DNA of 64,000 bases from Novosphingobium resinovorum (GTDB lineage Bacteria; Pseudomonadota; Alphaproteobacteria; Sphingomonadales; Sphingomonadaceae): NCBI RefSeq assembly GCF_001742225.1, contig NZ_CP017075.1, forward strand, positions 2,790,001 to 2,854,000. The letters are read 5' to 3'. The notes under the pieces are model-generated. The model was not told the DNA's origin. It ran no database searches and worked only from the letters and a program-made list of their open reading frames with translations. How positions within the stretch are numbered: position 1 is the stretch's first letter; every line of letters begins with the position of its first letter. Below are positions 1 to 9,020 of this stretch, in pieces. The position numbers were made by a program, and so were the translations under genes.

Positions 1-17
1 GAGAAGGAGATGCCATC

Positions 18-83
18 ACCCTCCCGCTTGCGGGAGGGCCGGAAGGCTTGAGAGCGCAGCGAACTAGCCGGACGGGGTGGGCC
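18..83. repeat. Dispersed intergenic repeat R2, copy 1
   Basis: A hairpin (CTCCCGCTTGCGGGAG, 21-36) is followed by a conserved stretch ending near GGACGGGGTGGGCC. Almost the same sequence occurs in reverse orientation at about 62360-62427, and a diverged form lies at 46055-46190. This copy sits just downstream of thiD, so the hairpin may also help end that transcript. No coding potential is evident. Confidence 0.75.
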
Positions 84-102
84 TTGCCCCCCCAAGCCAA
101 GA

Positions 103-852
103 TCACCGAACCGCGTGGTGCCCCATCGGCCCGTGCCCCTCACCGAAGCCCGGCGCCGCCAGCAGCGCCGCGCGCACGAAGTCCCGTGCATCCTCGATCG
201 CCTCGACCAGCGGAGCGCCCTGCCCCAGGAACGTCGCGATGGCACTCGACAGAGTGCAGCCGGTACCGTGGGTATGGCGGGTATCGACGCGCGGCGCGGT
301 CCAGACCACCGGCTCCTGGCCCGGCAGGACCAGCCGATCCTCCACCACCTCGCCCGGCGCGTCGCCGCCCTTGGCGATATAGGCGATGCCCTTTGCCGCG
401 AGAGCCGCGTCACCGCCCAGCGCGGCGAGTTCGTCGAAGTTGGGCGTGGTCAGGCAGGCGAGCCCCATGAGCCGCTCGAACGCCGCGATCGTCGCCGCAT
501 CCGCCAGCACCGAACCGGCGGTCGAGACCATGACCGGATCGAAGATCACCGGCACGCCCAGCCCGTCCAGCCGGTCGGCGACGACACCGGCGATCTCGGC
601 GCTACCGAGCATACCGATCTTCACCGCATCGACGCCGATGTCGCTGACGCAGGCATCGATCTGCGCGGCGACCATCTGCGCCGACAGAGTCGTAACATCG
701 GTGACGCCCTTGGTGTTCTGCGCGGTGATCGCGGTGATCGCGGTCATGGCATAGCCGCCGAGCAGGGTGATCGTCTTGATGTCGGCCTGGATGCCGGCAC
801 CGCCGGAACTGTCCGACCCGGCGATGGAAAGAATGCGAGGAGCCTGGTTCAT
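103..852 (-). CDS. thiD: Hydroxymethylpyrimidine/phosphomethylpyrimidine kinase ThiD
   Basis: This 249-residue protein should phosphorylate 4-amino-5-hydroxymethyl-2-methylpyrimidine twice, giving the pyrimidine diphosphate used in thiamine synthesis in the cytoplasm. The N-terminus has the ribokinase-fold motif ILSIAGSDSSGGAGIQADIK. The C-terminal third carries the anion-hole motif DTRHTHGTGCTLSSAIA. The ATG at 852 was chosen because the protein family begins at this motif; the open frame continues upstream only as non-homologous sequence overlapping the next gene. Length is normal for the family. thiS and thiG lie 47 kb away in the same window, so thiamine genes are scattered here. No TPP riboswitch is visible in the 41 bases upstream. 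Confidence 0.95.
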   Translation of the reverse strand: MNQAPRILSIAGSDSSGGAGIQADIKTITLLGGYAMTAITAITAQNTKGVTDVTTLSAQMVAAQIDACVSDIGVDAVKIGMLGSAEIAGVVADRLDGLGVPVIFDPVMVSTAGSVLADAATIAAFERLMGLACLTTPNFDELAALGGDAALAAKGIAYIAKGGDAPGEVVEDRLVLPGQEPVVWTAPRVDTRHTHGTGCTLSSAIATFLGQGAPLVEAIEDARDFVRAALLAAPGFGEGHGPMGHHAVR

Positions 853-893
853 GGCCGCGTTCCTTACCCGCTCAACGCACCCCGAGTCGAGTA

Positions 894-1121
894 TCAGCCC
901 TGATAGTGCCGCACTTTCGACGGCGGCGCGGAATCGTGGTGTCGCTTCGCCCGCGTCGGTCGGTCGACGATTTCGCCGCCGCAGTTGGGGCACATGTCGT
1001 CCAGCGCATCGGCACATTCGGCGCAATAGGTGCACTCGAACGAGCAGATGAACGCGCCGGGGGCCTCGGCGGGGAGGTCGGTGCCGCAGCGTTCGCAATC
1101 AGGGCGCATTTCCAGGGGCAT
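894..1121 (-). CDS. DUF1272 zinc-ribbon-like small protein
   Basis: This 75-residue protein is rich in cysteine pairs: CERC near residue 9, CSFECTYCAEC at about 26-36, and CPNCG at about 44-48. The spacing suggests two treble-clef or ribbon zinc sites and matches the DUF1272 family, whose function is unknown. It starts at the stop codon of glmM (TGATG overlap sharing one base), so it is almost certainly translationally coupled and co-transcribed with glmM. The C-terminus is basic and polar. Confidence 0.85.
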   Translation of the reverse strand: MPLEMRPDCERCGTDLPAEAPGAFICSFECTYCAECADALDDMCPNCGGEIVDRPTRAKRHHDSAPPSKVRHYQG

Positions 1122-2464
1122 CAGGCGGCGGCCTTTTCAACGGCATGGCAGATCGAGGCGACGGCGGCCTCCACTTCGCCCGCGTCGTCGCCTTCGGCCA
1201 TGACGCGGATCACCGGCTCAGTGCCGGAAGGACGGATCACGAGGCGGCCGCGCCCGTCGAGCGAGGCCTCGGCATCGGCGATGGCCGCCTTGACGCTGGC
1301 GGCCTCCAGCGGCTTGCCGCCGCCGAAGCGCACGTTGCGCAGCAGTTGCGGGACGGGATCGAATAGATGCAGCAGTTCGCTCGCGCGCTTGCCCGACTGG
1401 ACGAGCGCCGAGAGCACCTGCAGCGCCGCGACGGTGCCATCGCCGGTAGTGGCATGGTCGAGCAGGATCATGTGACCCGACTGTTCACCCCCGACATTGA
1501 ACCCGCCTGTGCGCATGCGCTCCAGCACATGGCGGTCGCCGACAGCAGTACGCTCCAGCGACAGGCCCCGCCCGCCAAGATAGCGCTCAAGCCCAAGGTT
1601 CGACATGACCGTCGCCACCACGCCGCCGCCGCGCAGTTCCCCGCGCGCGGCCAGCTGGCTGCCGATCAGCGCCATGATCTGATCGCCGTCTACCGTCTGG
1701 CCCTTCTCGTCCACGACGATCAGCCGGTCCGCATCACCGTCCAGCGCAATGCCGATGTCGGCGCCGGAGGACACCACCGTTTCCTGCAGCAGTTCGACAT
1801 GGGTAGAACCGCAGCGCTCGTTGATGTTCTTGCCATTGGGGGTGACGCCAACCGCGACGATCTCGGCGCCCAGTTCCCAGAAGGCGGATGGAGCGACCTG
1901 ATAGGCCGCGCCATTGGCGCAATCGACCGCGATCTTGAGCCCGTCGAGCCGGACAGTGCTGGGCAGCGAGGCCTTCACCGCGTGGATATAACGCCCGCGC
2001 GCGTCCTCAACACGGCGGGCGCGGCCGATCTCGGGCGAGGCGGCAAGGGCAAGGTCCTCGCCCACCAGCATCGCCTCGATCGCCAGTTCGTCCTCGTCGG
2101 AGAGCTTGAAGCCGTCGGGACCGAACAGCTTGATACCGTTGTCCTCGTAAGGGTTGTGGCTGGCCGAGATCATCACGCCTACGTCCGCGCGCAGTTCGCG
2201 GGTCAGCAGGGCGACGGCAGGAGTCGGCATCGGGCCGAGCAGCACGACGTCCATGCCGACGCTGGTGAAGCCCGCGACCATCGCGTTCTCCAGCATGTAG
2301 CCCGACAAACGGGTATCCTTGCCGATCACCACCCGGTGGCGGTGCGTGCCGCGCAGGAAGCGCGCGCCGGCGGCCTGCCCGACCTTCATGGCCATGGCAG
2401 CGGTCATCGCCCCCTGGTTGGTGCGGCCACGGATGCCGTCGGTGCCGAAGAACTGCTTACCCAT
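1121..2464 (-). CDS. glmM: Phosphoglucosamine mutase GlmM
   Basis: GlmM converts glucosamine-6-phosphate to glucosamine-1-phosphate for UDP-GlcNAc, peptidoglycan and LPS synthesis. The 447-residue product begins [13 protein letters not shown]. It contains the catalytic phosphoserine loop [15 protein letters not shown] at about residues 99-113, the metal-binding loop DGDADR near 245, and the phosphate-binding [11 protein letters not shown] near the C-terminus. The ATG at 2464 is preferred over one seven codons upstream because the family starts at this point. The gene is followed directly by the DUF1272 gene. Confidence 0.97.
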   Translation of the reverse strand: MGKQFFGTDGIRGRTNQGAMTAAMAMKVGQAAGARFLRGTHRHRVVIGKDTRLSGYMLENAMVAGFTSVGMDVVLLGPMPTPAVALLTRELRADVGVMISASHNPYEDNGIKLFGPDGFKLSDEDELAIEAMLVGEDLALAASPEIGRARRVEDARGRYIHAVKASLPSTVRLDGLKIAVDCANGAAYQVAPSAFWELGAEIVAVGVTPNGKNINERCGSTHVELLQETVVSSGADIGIALDGDADRLIVVDEKGQTVDGDQIMALIGSQLAARGELRGGGVVATVMSNLGLERYLGGRGLSLERTAVGDRHVLERMRTGGFNVGGEQSGHMILLDHATTGDGTVAALQVLSALVQSGKRASELLHLFDPVPQLLRNVRFGGGKPLEAASVKAAIADAEASLDGRGRLVIRPSGTEPVIRVMAEGDDAGEVEAAVASICHAVEKAAA

Positions 2465-2651
2465 TACCTGTCCTCTTGCGCGCAAGATTCGAATCTCTCG
2501 CCTGCGCTGTGCAACCGGAGGCGTTACCGCCCTCTGAACGCTGCCTTACAGTCAGTTTAGGATTCCGTCGAATGGCGATTCTTGCCCTCACTGCGGAGTT
2601 GAGCAACGCCAAATTGCCAACCGCACCGCCCCCGCCTATTTGTCGAGCCGC

Positions 2652-3932
2652 ATGACGTCCCCCGATCCCGCTCCCTCCAGCGCCTCGCGCATCCCCGAAA
2701 TCCGCGTGCCCGGCGCGTTGACCCTGATCGGCCTCGTCGCCGGGCTGGTCATCGGGCTGTTGATTGCAGGAAAGCCGATTGCGGATACCGCGCTGAAAGT
2801 GACAGGTCCGATCGGCTCACTGTGGCTGCAGGGCCTGCAGATGACGATCCTGCCGCTGGTCGCCGGGCTGTTGTTCTCCGGCATCGTCGAGACCGTCGCC
2901 GCCGCCCGCGCAGGCGCCATGGCGCGCCGCACCTTGGGCATCATCGTCGGCTTCCTCGCGTTCAGCGCGATACTTGGCGCGGTGGCGATGCCGCTGCTGC
3001 TCGAACTGTTCCCGGTGCCCGCCGGGGTCAGCTTCCCGCACGGCGCAGATCCGGGCAAAGTGCCGGGCATCTCCGAATTCCTCGCCTCGCTACTGCCCGA
3101 CAACGTAATCTCGGCGGCAGCGGCAAGTGCCATGCTGCCAGTGATCGTCTTCGTCGGCCTCTTCGCACTGGCCTCCACGCGCCTTGCGGACGAGCCGCGC
3201 CGCGCCCTTGCCGTGCTGTTCGAGGCACTGGCAGGCGCGATGATGGTGGTGATCGGCTGGGTGCTGATGCTCGCACCGATCGGGGTCTTCGCGCTGGGCC
3301 TGACGCTGGGCGTGCGCAGCGGCGGTGCGGCGCTGGGCACGCTGGCGCACTACATCCTGCTCGTCGTGGCGGTGGGAACGGTCGTGATGATCGCGGGCTA
3401 CGTGATCGCGGTGATCGGCGGCAAGCGCAGCCTGCCCGCCTTCGCGGCCGCGATGCTGCCTGCACAGGTCGTCGCCATTTCCACCCAGTCCTCGATCGCG
3501 ACCGTGCCAGCCATGCTGGCGTCGAGCCGTAAGCTGGGTGTCTCGTCGACGACTGCGGAGTTCGTGCTGCCGCTCGCCGTCACGCTTTTTCGCGCCACCG
3601 GCCCGGCGATGAATATGGCCGTGGCGGTCTATGCGGCAAAGCTAGCAGGACTGGAACTCACGACCGGAGCACTCGCTGCCGGCGCCTTCGTGGCCTTCGC
3701 GACCACCTTCGGCGCCGTCTCGCTGCCTGGCACGATCAGCTTCGTGTCATCTATCGGACCGATCGCGGCAGCCATGGGCGTGCCACTCTGGCCGCTGGGC
3801 GTCCTGGTCGCAGTGGAAGTCCTGCCCGACCTGATGCGGACGATCGGCAATGTCACCATGGACGTGGCGGTCGCCGCGGCCGTCGATGCCGGGATCGACG
3901 AGCAGCCTGCAACGGCTGAAACCATCCACTGA
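2652..3932 (+). CDS. Dicarboxylate/amino-acid:cation symporter (DAACS family)
   Basis: The 426-residue product is very hydrophobic, with about eight membrane segments and the reentrant-loop signatures of the glutamate/dicarboxylate symporter family (GltP/DctA type). The segment AISTQSSIATVPAMLASSRKLG corresponds to the serine-rich hairpin HP1 region. A later GPAMNMAVAVYAAKLAG segment matches the family NMDG-type helix, here NMAV rather than NMDG, so cation coupling or substrate range may differ from characterised members. The ATG at 2652 was chosen over a TTG four codons upstream. The gene stands alone, divergent from glmM. The exact substrate cannot be read from the sequence. Confidence 0.88.
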   Translation: MTSPDPAPSSASRIPEIRVPGALTLIGLVAGLVIGLLIAGKPIADTALKVTGPIGSLWLQGLQMTILPLVAGLLFSGIVETVAAARAGAMARRTLGIIVGFLAFSAILGAVAMPLLLELFPVPAGVSFPHGADPGKVPGISEFLASLLPDNVISAAAASAMLPVIVFVGLFALASTRLADEPRRALAVLFEALAGAMMVVIGWVLMLAPIGVFALGLTLGVRSGGAALGTLAHYILLVVAVGTVVMIAGYVIAVIGGKRSLPAFAAAMLPAQVVAISTQSSIATVPAMLASSRKLGVSSTTAEFVLPLAVTLFRATGPAMNMAVAVYAAKLAGLELTTGALAAGAFVAFATTFGAVSLPGTISFVSSIGPIAAAMGVPLWPLGVLVAVEVLPDLMRTIGNVTMDVAVAAAVDAGIDEQPATAETIH

Positions 3933-4013
3933 ACGGTTCATCGCAGTAAAAAGAAACCGAAATGGATGTAATTCGCTGAGCAAGGGCCACTCCAGCGACA
4001 GGAGCCCCCGATC

Positions 4014-4595
4014 TTGGCCACATCGCCCTTGCTTGCAGCAGAGCGCTTCGAAAGCATCCCCGCCTCTCGTGCCCGCCAGTTCCTCGAACCCGGGCCGGTG
4101 GTCCTGCTGACCACTCGCCACGCGGGGAACGACAATGTCATGACGGTGGGTTGGCACCAGGTCCTCGAACGCACGCCGTCGATGATCAGCTGCATCGTTT
4201 CACGCGGATGCCGAAGCTTCGACATGCTTTGCGCCTCAGGCCAGTGCGTTCTCAACGTTCCGACCGGCGACATGCTCGATGCCGTAGTGCGCGTCGGCAA
4301 TTCCTCCGGCGAGGAAATCGACAAATTCGCCGCATTCGGTCTCGAAAGGGCTGAAGCGCAAGACGTCGATGCCCCGGTACTGCCGCAATGCCACGCGCAA
4401 CTGGAATGTCGGTTGCGGGACGACCGCGCGATAGAGCGCTACAACCTGTTCATTCTGGAAGTAACGCATATCAGCGCACGTCCTGCGCCAAAACAGCCGG
4501 AATACCTGCACTACGTCGGCGACGGAGTGTTCATGCTTTCAGGCAAACGCGTATCGCGGCGGCGGCTGTTCCGACCGGAAATGCTCGGCTTCTGA
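4014..4595 (+). CDS. Flavin reductase-like FMN-binding domain protein
   Basis: This 193-residue protein resembles the flavin reductase-like/FMN-binding split-barrel family. The core has PGPVVLLTTRHAGNDNVMTVGWHQVL near the N-terminus, with the S/T-rich flavin-binding pattern, followed by SCIVSRGCRSFDML and VLNVPTGD. Members reduce flavins with NAD(P)H or bind FMN without known partners. It uses a TTG start with an AGGAG ribosome-binding site about nine bases upstream. The gene is flanked by a transporter and, convergently, an HNH nuclease, so the context does not define the role. Confidence 0.8.
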   Translation: MATSPLLAAERFESIPASRARQFLEPGPVVLLTTRHAGNDNVMTVGWHQVLERTPSMISCIVSRGCRSFDMLCASGQCVLNVPTGDMLDAVVRVGNSSGEEIDKFAAFGLERAEAQDVDAPVLPQCHAQLECRLRDDRAIERYNLFILEVTHISARPAPKQPEYLHYVGDGVFMLSGKRVSRRRLFRPEMLGF

Positions 4596-4599
4596 AGCC

Positions 4600-5208
4600 T
4601 TATTCTTCCAGTTCGATATCCCAGTAGAGCCAGTCGCGCCAGGTTTCGTGCAGATAGTTGGGAGGGAACCCGCGCCCGCGCTCCTGCAACTGCCAGCTGG
4701 TCGGGCGGATCGGTGGCACCAGCGGCGGCATGTTCGCCTGCTTGGGCGTGCGCCCACCCTTCTTGAGATTGCAGGGGGCACAGGCGGTAAGGATGTTCTC
4801 CCAGCTCGTCCGCCCGCCCAGACGGCGGGGCACGACGTGGTCGAAGGTCAGGTTATGCGGGCTGCCGCAGTACTGGCAGGAGAACCTGTCGCGCAGGAAC
4901 AGGTTGAAGCGGGTGAAGGCGGGAAATTCGCTCGGCTTCACGTATTGGCGCAGGGCGATTACCGAGGGGATCTGCATCGTCCAGTTCGGACTATGTACGG
5001 CGCGTTCGTAGCTGGAGACGATATCGACCCGCTCCAGCACCACCGCCTTGATCGCGGTCTGCCAGGGCCAGAGACTCAACGGGTAGTAGGATAGCGGCGT
5101 GTAATCCGCATTCAGCACAAGAGCAGGGCAGTCGGAAAGACTTCGGGAGGGATCACCCTCCGCGCTGCGGAACCGGGCCGCGCGCTCTATCAGCTCCGAC
5201 TTGAGCAT
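4600..5208 (-). CDS. HNH endonuclease
   Basis: The 202-residue protein has a classical HNH domain at about residues 105-155: CQYCGS, then LTFDHVVPRRLGG, then NILTACAPCNLKKGGRTP. This gives the two zinc-binding CxxC pairs and the HNH catalytic histidines. Chromosomal versions of this type are common in alphaproteobacteria, usually not next to phage or methylase genes, and their target is unknown. The ATG at 5208 is supported by a strong CAGGAGG ribosome-binding site immediately upstream; longer in-frame starts lack one. It is convergent with the flavin reductase-like gene, with only four bases between the stops. Confidence 0.9.
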   Translation of the reverse strand: MLKSELIERAARFRSAEGDPSRSLSDCPALVLNADYTPLSYYPLSLWPWQTAIKAVVLERVDIVSSYERAVHSPNWTMQIPSVIALRQYVKPSEFPAFTRFNLFLRDRFSCQYCGSPHNLTFDHVVPRRLGGRTSWENILTACAPCNLKKGGRTPKQANMPPLVPPIRPTSWQLQERGRGFPPNYLHETWRDWLYWDIELEE

Positions 5209-5364
5209 GGCCTCCTGTCGCAGGCCGGGATTGCGGTTTGATGGCAGTCCATGCGTTAGTTCCAGCACTTGACGGAGTCCGCGTCAAGATGGCGGATTCG
5301 CGAGGCCCTTCCGCAATCCACAGGGATGTTTGCGGATGGCACGGCGAACGCTAGGACAAAGCCG

Positions 5365-6207
5365 ATGCGCACCCGCTTCGCCCCCAGCCCCAACGGCCCG
5401 CTGCACCTCGGCCATGCCTATGCCGCGATCGTCGCGCACGACACGGCAAAGGCGCGCGATGGCGAATTCATCCTGCGCATCGAAGACATCGATGGCGAAC
5501 GCAATCGCCCGGAGTTCGTGGAGGAATTCTTCCGCGATCTCGCATGGCTGGGCCTCGAATGGGACGGCGAGGCGGTGTTCCAGTCCCACCGGCTGGCCAG
5601 TCATGCCTCCGCCGGAGAGCAGCTGAAGGCGATGGGCCTGCTCTACCCCTGCACCTGCACCCGCGCCGAAATCGCCGCCGCCGCCACGCAGGTCGGACCA
5701 GACGGCCCGGTGTATCCGGGAACCTGCCGACACCGGGAAGTCGATCCCGAGAATGCCGCATGGCGCCTCGACGTAACGAAGGCGATGACACTTACCGGCC
5801 CGCTCGAATGGCGGGACGAAGGCGCCGGATCGCAGGCCGCTACCCCGCAGATTTTCGGCGATGTCGTACTGCTGCGCAAGGACCTTCCCGCCAGCTACCA
5901 TCTCGCCGTCACGCTGGATGATGCGACGGATGGCGTAACCCTCGTTACCCGCGGCATGGACCTGTTCCCGGCAAGCCACGTGCACCGGCTGCTGCAGGCG
6001 CTGCTCGGCCTGCCGGTGCCGACCTGGCTCCACCATCCGCTGCTGATCGAGAAGGACGGACGCAAGCTGGCCAAGCGGCGCGGCGCACCCTCGCTCGCCG
6101 ACCGCCGCCGCGCCGGGGAGGACGGCCGCGCCGTCGCCATGGCACTGCGCGAAGGGCGCTTCCCCGCTGGCCTTTCGCTGTCACAGGGCGTACATCAGGC
6201 GCCATGA
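5365..6207 (+). CDS. gluQ: Glutamyl-Q tRNA(Asp) synthetase
   Basis: This 280-residue protein is a truncated glutamyl-tRNA synthetase paralog that attaches glutamate to queuosine in the tRNA(Asp) anticodon. It has the HIGH-type motif PSPNGPLHLGHAYAA at residues 7-21 and the KMSKS equivalent KLAKRRGAPS near residue 235. A zinc site is formed by CTCTRAEI and YPGTCRH at about 95-125. The anticodon-binding domain of full GltX is absent, as expected for GluQ. The ATG at 5365 begins at the family N-terminus (MRTRFAPSPNG). Its TGA overlaps the next ATG by four bases. Confidence 0.93.
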   Translation: MRTRFAPSPNGPLHLGHAYAAIVAHDTAKARDGEFILRIEDIDGERNRPEFVEEFFRDLAWLGLEWDGEAVFQSHRLASHASAGEQLKAMGLLYPCTCTRAEIAAAATQVGPDGPVYPGTCRHREVDPENAAWRLDVTKAMTLTGPLEWRDEGAGSQAATPQIFGDVVLLRKDLPASYHLAVTLDDATDGVTLVTRGMDLFPASHVHRLLQALLGLPVPTWLHHPLLIEKDGRKLAKRRGAPSLADRRRAGEDGRAVAMALREGRFPAGLSLSQGVHQAP

Positions 6208-6437
6208 GCTACATTCTCGTCCCCGTCATCATCGTGCTGGTGATCATGGTCGTCGTCAGCCTCGTGCGCGGCATCGTGGCCTTCATGAACAGCACCCGCG
6301 ATGATCTGAACAGCGACCCGAACGCCACCGGCCCGTCGGCTAACCAGTTGCTGCAGAACAAGATGATGTTCAACCGCATCAAGTATCAGGCCGCCGCCGT
6401 GCTGGTCTGTGCGCTGCTCCTGGCCATGGCGCGCTGA
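6204..6437 (+). CDS. HIG1-domain-like twin transmembrane protein
   Basis: The 77-residue protein has two membrane segments, residues 2-25 and about 58-75, with a short polar loop between them. The stretch NQLLQNKMMFNRIKYQAAAV resembles the HIG1 signature that precedes the second helix. Bacterial members are uncharacterised, while mitochondrial relatives associate with respiratory complexes. It overlaps gluQ by four bases (ATGA) and is followed three bases later by the adenosyltransferase gene, so the three are probably one transcript. Confidence 0.8.
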   Translation: MSYILVPVIIVLVIMVVVSLVRGIVAFMNSTRDDLNSDPNATGPSANQLLQNKMMFNRIKYQAAAVLVCALLLAMAR

Positions 6438-6440
6438 TCC

Positions 6441-7010
6441 TTGGTCCGGCTCAACAAGATCTACACCCGCACCGGCGATGACGGCACCACCGGCCTCGTC
6501 GATGGCTCGCGCCTGCCCAAGCATGCTGCGCGCATGGAGGCGATCGGTGCCGTGGATGAGGCGAACTGTGCGATAGGGGTGGCCATAGCGGCACTCACCG
6601 GCACTCAACACGCCCCTACGCTCACTCACATCCAGAACGACATGTTCGACCTTGGCGCTGATCTGGCAACACCGGGCACCGACTTCATCCCCGGCGAGAT
6701 GACCCTGCGCATCGTCCCCGCACAAGTCGTCTGGCTCGAAAATGCCATCGACGCGATCAACGAAAACCTCTCCCCCCTGCGCAGCTTCATCCTGCCCGGC
6801 GGGAGCGAGGCCGCCGCGCGCGTCCACGTCGCCCGCGCCTCTGCCCGCGCCGCCGAACGCCGCGCCACCGCGCTCGCCGCGACCGATGCCGTGAACCCCG
6901 CTGCGCTCGGCTATCTCAATCGGTTGAGCGATTACCTCTTCGTCCTCGCCCGTGCGGTCAATCGCGACGGCGCCGATGACGTGCTTTGGGTGCCGGGACA
7001 AAACCGCTAG
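6441..7010 (+). CDS. Cob(I)alamin adenosyltransferase, PduO type
   Basis: The 189-residue product transfers the adenosyl group of ATP to cob(I)alamin, making coenzyme B12. The N-terminal ATP-binding motif [19 protein letters not shown] and the later [25 protein letters not shown], with the ARxxxRRAER-like signature, are diagnostic of the PduO/MMAB family. It begins with TTG. The spacing of three bases after the HIG1-like gene suggests translational coupling. No B12-dependent mutase is present in the window. Confidence 0.93.
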   Translation: MVRLNKIYTRTGDDGTTGLVDGSRLPKHAARMEAIGAVDEANCAIGVAIAALTGTQHAPTLTHIQNDMFDLGADLATPGTDFIPGEMTLRIVPAQVVWLENAIDAINENLSPLRSFILPGGSEAAARVHVARASARAAERRATALAATDAVNPAALGYLNRLSDYLFVLARAVNRDGADDVLWVPGQNR

Positions 7011-7068
7011 GTTCCCTCCGCGATCCCGAGGTGTTAAGCGCCCGGTTAAACGACAGAGGAGTTTGGCA

Positions 7069-7938
7069 GTGCAGTCAGTCGGCATCATCGGCGCAGGCAT
7101 CATGGGGTCGGGCATCGCCCAGACCGTGGCGAGCAAGGGCATGGACGTGATCCTCACGGACGTCAGCCTCGAGAACGCCGAAAAGGGCAAGGCCGGCATC
7201 GCCAAGAGCCTGGCCAAGCTGGTCGCCAAGGAAAAGATCATCCAGGCCGACGCCGACGCGCTGCTCGCCCGCATCACCCCCGCCGCCGACTACTCCGCAA
7301 TGTCGGCCTGCGACCTCATCATCGAAGCCGCCACCGAGCGCGAGGACATCAAGCACAAGATCTTCGAAGCCGCCGGCAAGGTGCTCGGCGCGGGTGCCAT
7401 CATGGCGTCCAACACCAGCTCGATCCCGATCACCCGCATGGCCGCCAGCTCGCCCGACGCCGCGCGCTTCTGCGGCCTGCACTTCTTCAACCCGGTCCCG
7501 CTGATGGGCCTGGTCGAAGTGATCCCCGGCCTCGCCACCTCGCAGGACACCATCGACCGCATGAAGGCGTTCGGCGAGAAACTGGGCAAGACCGTGGTGC
7601 TCGCGGGCGACGAACCCGGCTTCGTCGTCAACCGCATCCTGTGCCCGATGCTGAACGAAGCGATCTTCGTGCTCGGCGCCGGCATCGGCTCGGTCGAGGA
7701 TATCGACGCGGGCTGCAAGATCGGCCTCAACCACCCGATGGGACCGCTGACGCTGGCGGACTTCGTCGGCCTCGACACCCTGCTCGAGATCATGAAGGTC
7801 TTCCACTCGACCACCGGCGACCCGAAATACCGCCCCGCGCCGCTGCTGCAGAAGTACGTCGAAGCAGGCTGGTACGGCCGCAAGTCGGGCAAGGGGTTCT
7901 ACGATTATTCCGGCGAGACGCCGGTTCCTTCGCGGTAA
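7069..7938 (+). CDS. 3-hydroxybutyryl-CoA dehydrogenase
   Basis: The 289-residue enzyme should interconvert acetoacetyl-CoA and 3-hydroxybutyryl-CoA with NAD(P). It starts with the Rossmann motif [14 protein letters not shown]. It contains the catalytic and substrate motif [15 protein letters not shown] (catalytic His) and [11 protein letters not shown], and ends with the C-terminal dimerisation domain containing [16 protein letters not shown]. Length matches stand-alone bacterial Hbd proteins. A GTG start at 7069 is chosen because it directly precedes the Rossmann motif and has AGAGGA upstream. It may serve butanoate or PHB metabolism together with the phaB-like gene at 41.4 kb. Confidence 0.93.
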   Translation: MQSVGIIGAGIMGSGIAQTVASKGMDVILTDVSLENAEKGKAGIAKSLAKLVAKEKIIQADADALLARITPAADYSAMSACDLIIEAATEREDIKHKIFEAAGKVLGAGAIMASNTSSIPITRMAASSPDAARFCGLHFFNPVPLMGLVEVIPGLATSQDTIDRMKAFGEKLGKTVVLAGDEPGFVVNRILCPMLNEAIFVLGAGIGSVEDIDAGCKIGLNHPMGPLTLADFVGLDTLLEIMKVFHSTTGDPKYRPAPLLQKYVEAGWYGRKSGKGFYDYSGETPVPSR

Positions 7939-7955
7939 TCTGCAAAAGGGATAAC

Positions 7956-8122
7956 GCAGGGGTTTACCACCCCTGCACCCCGTAAACTGTCGAGATCACG
8001 CGCGTAGCTGCGTCACTCACTGACGCGGCGTCGGAAGACATTATAGCCTGCGGCGCAATGTAAGACTGACGCGGCTGCGCGCGCAACGACGACAGTTCGG
8101 GGGTCTGGGGCGATGGCCCCAG
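7956..8122. repeat. Dispersed intergenic repeat R1, copy A (terminator-like hairpins at both ends)
   Basis: The element opens with an 8-bp stem hairpin (GCAGGGGT..ACCCCTGC, 7956-7976) and closes with CTGGGGCGATGGCCCCAG (8105-8122). A second copy with identical outer hairpins and conserved inner blocks (GCCTGCGGCGCAAT, CGACGACAGT) lies at 14037-14217. Each copy follows the stop codon of a plus-strand gene, here the hydroxybutyryl-CoA dehydrogenase gene, so it may terminate transcription or protect mRNA ends. No reading frame is conserved between the copies. Confidence 0.8.
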
Positions 8123-8183
8123 ATTCCTCTTTGGAACCTCCCCGTTCTCCTACCCGTTTCACCAGACGAAGGAGAATCCCAAA

Positions 8184-8498
8184 ATGACCGACCGTCCCGA
8201 CGACCTCGCCCCGGAAACGGTGAACGACGAGCAGGAAGACGAAGCCGCGCAGGCACAGACCATCGCCGAACAGGCGCAGGCGCGCGGTGCCAAGGGCCTC
8301 GGCTACAGCGACAAGGCAAAGGGCGGTATTCAGGGTGAGGACGACGTTCAGGACATCGTCGATCACATGAACCAGATGGACACCAGCGGCACTATCGACA
8401 TGTCCGCCTATGACGGCGAGGAAACGATGGATGATCTCGAAAGCCGCTACGGCAAGGACAATGCGGCCGACCCGGAATTCAGCGACGACGATTCTTAA
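8184..8498 (+). CDS. Small acidic protein of unknown function
   Basis: The 104-residue protein is strongly acidic and polar, with no membrane segment or cysteine. It is glutamine/alanine-rich in the first third (EDEAAQAQTIAEQAQARGAKG) and aspartate-rich at the C-terminus (DPEFSDDDS). A GAAGGAGAA ribosome-binding site precedes the ATG with good spacing, and codon use fits the neighbourhood. I do not recognise the family. It is probably soluble and partly disordered. Confidence 0.7.
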   Translation: MTDRPDDLAPETVNDEQEDEAAQAQTIAEQAQARGAKGLGYSDKAKGGIQGEDDVQDIVDHMNQMDTSGTIDMSAYDGEETMDDLESRYGKDNAADPEFSDDDS

Positions 8499-8570
8499 GA
8501 CGGTGTTGAAACTGATCCGGGGGTCGCTCGCGGCCTTTTAGACGAGGCGACATCGGACAAGACACCGGCC

Positions 8571-8655
8571 GTCATCCCCGCGAAGGCGGGGACCCAGCTG
8601 ATTCTCGCGCAGCAGGCACTCTCGGGAGATGGATTCCCGCCTTCGCGGGAATGAC
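8571..8655. repeat. Palindromic intergenic repeat R4 (GTCAT-CCCGC type)
   Basis: The arms GTCATCCCCGCGAAGGCGGGG (8571-8591) and its near inverse at about 8632-8655 (CCCGCCTTCGCGGGAATGAC) flank 40 bases. Each arm also folds on itself. Sequences of this type are widespread bacterial REP-like elements. It lies downstream of the small acidic gene and upstream, on the opposite strand, of a small membrane protein gene. Confidence 0.75.
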
Positions 8656-8737
8656 AGTGATGGAGGTTCGGAAGAACCATTCTGGAAAATACGCTTTAGG
8701 CCAGCCTGCCCCTGATCACCCCCGGGACAGCGCCATC

Positions 8738-8944
8738 TCATTTTCCGCCGGTCGCGTTGGACCATGCCGCCATGGCCTGCTGAGCCTGCTCCGCCTGCGC
8801 CTGTTGCTGGGCGGCGGAGTCGGTGCCCGTATCGCCATTATCCGGCGTCGGAATGCTGCAATAGGCCGTTGCGAGCACTCCCGCCGACCACATCAGCGCA
8901 TGCCAGCGGCTGCGAAAAACATGCGTGATCTTGGTGCCGAACAT
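8738..8944 (-). CDS. Small single-pass membrane protein, unknown
   Basis: The 68-residue product begins MFGTKITHVFRSRWHALMWS. It has one hydrophobic segment (about residues 15-32) followed by a polar tail rich in Q and A (AAQQQAQAEQAQQAMAAW). The start at 8944 gives the simplest single-pass topology; longer in-frame starts run into the end of mutS. No clear Shine-Dalgarno is seen. It lies 76 bases downstream of mutS on the same strand. The family is not recognised. Confidence 0.55.
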   Translation of the reverse strand: MFGTKITHVFRSRWHALMWSAGVLATAYCSIPTPDNGDTGTDSAAQQQAQAEQAQQAMAAWSNATGGK

Positions 8945-9020
8945 GCCGACCGGATAACAGCGGAAGGTTAAGACTCCGTGCTCGCCCTTTTCCCTTCGCT
9001 CGCAATGACGAATGAGGGCA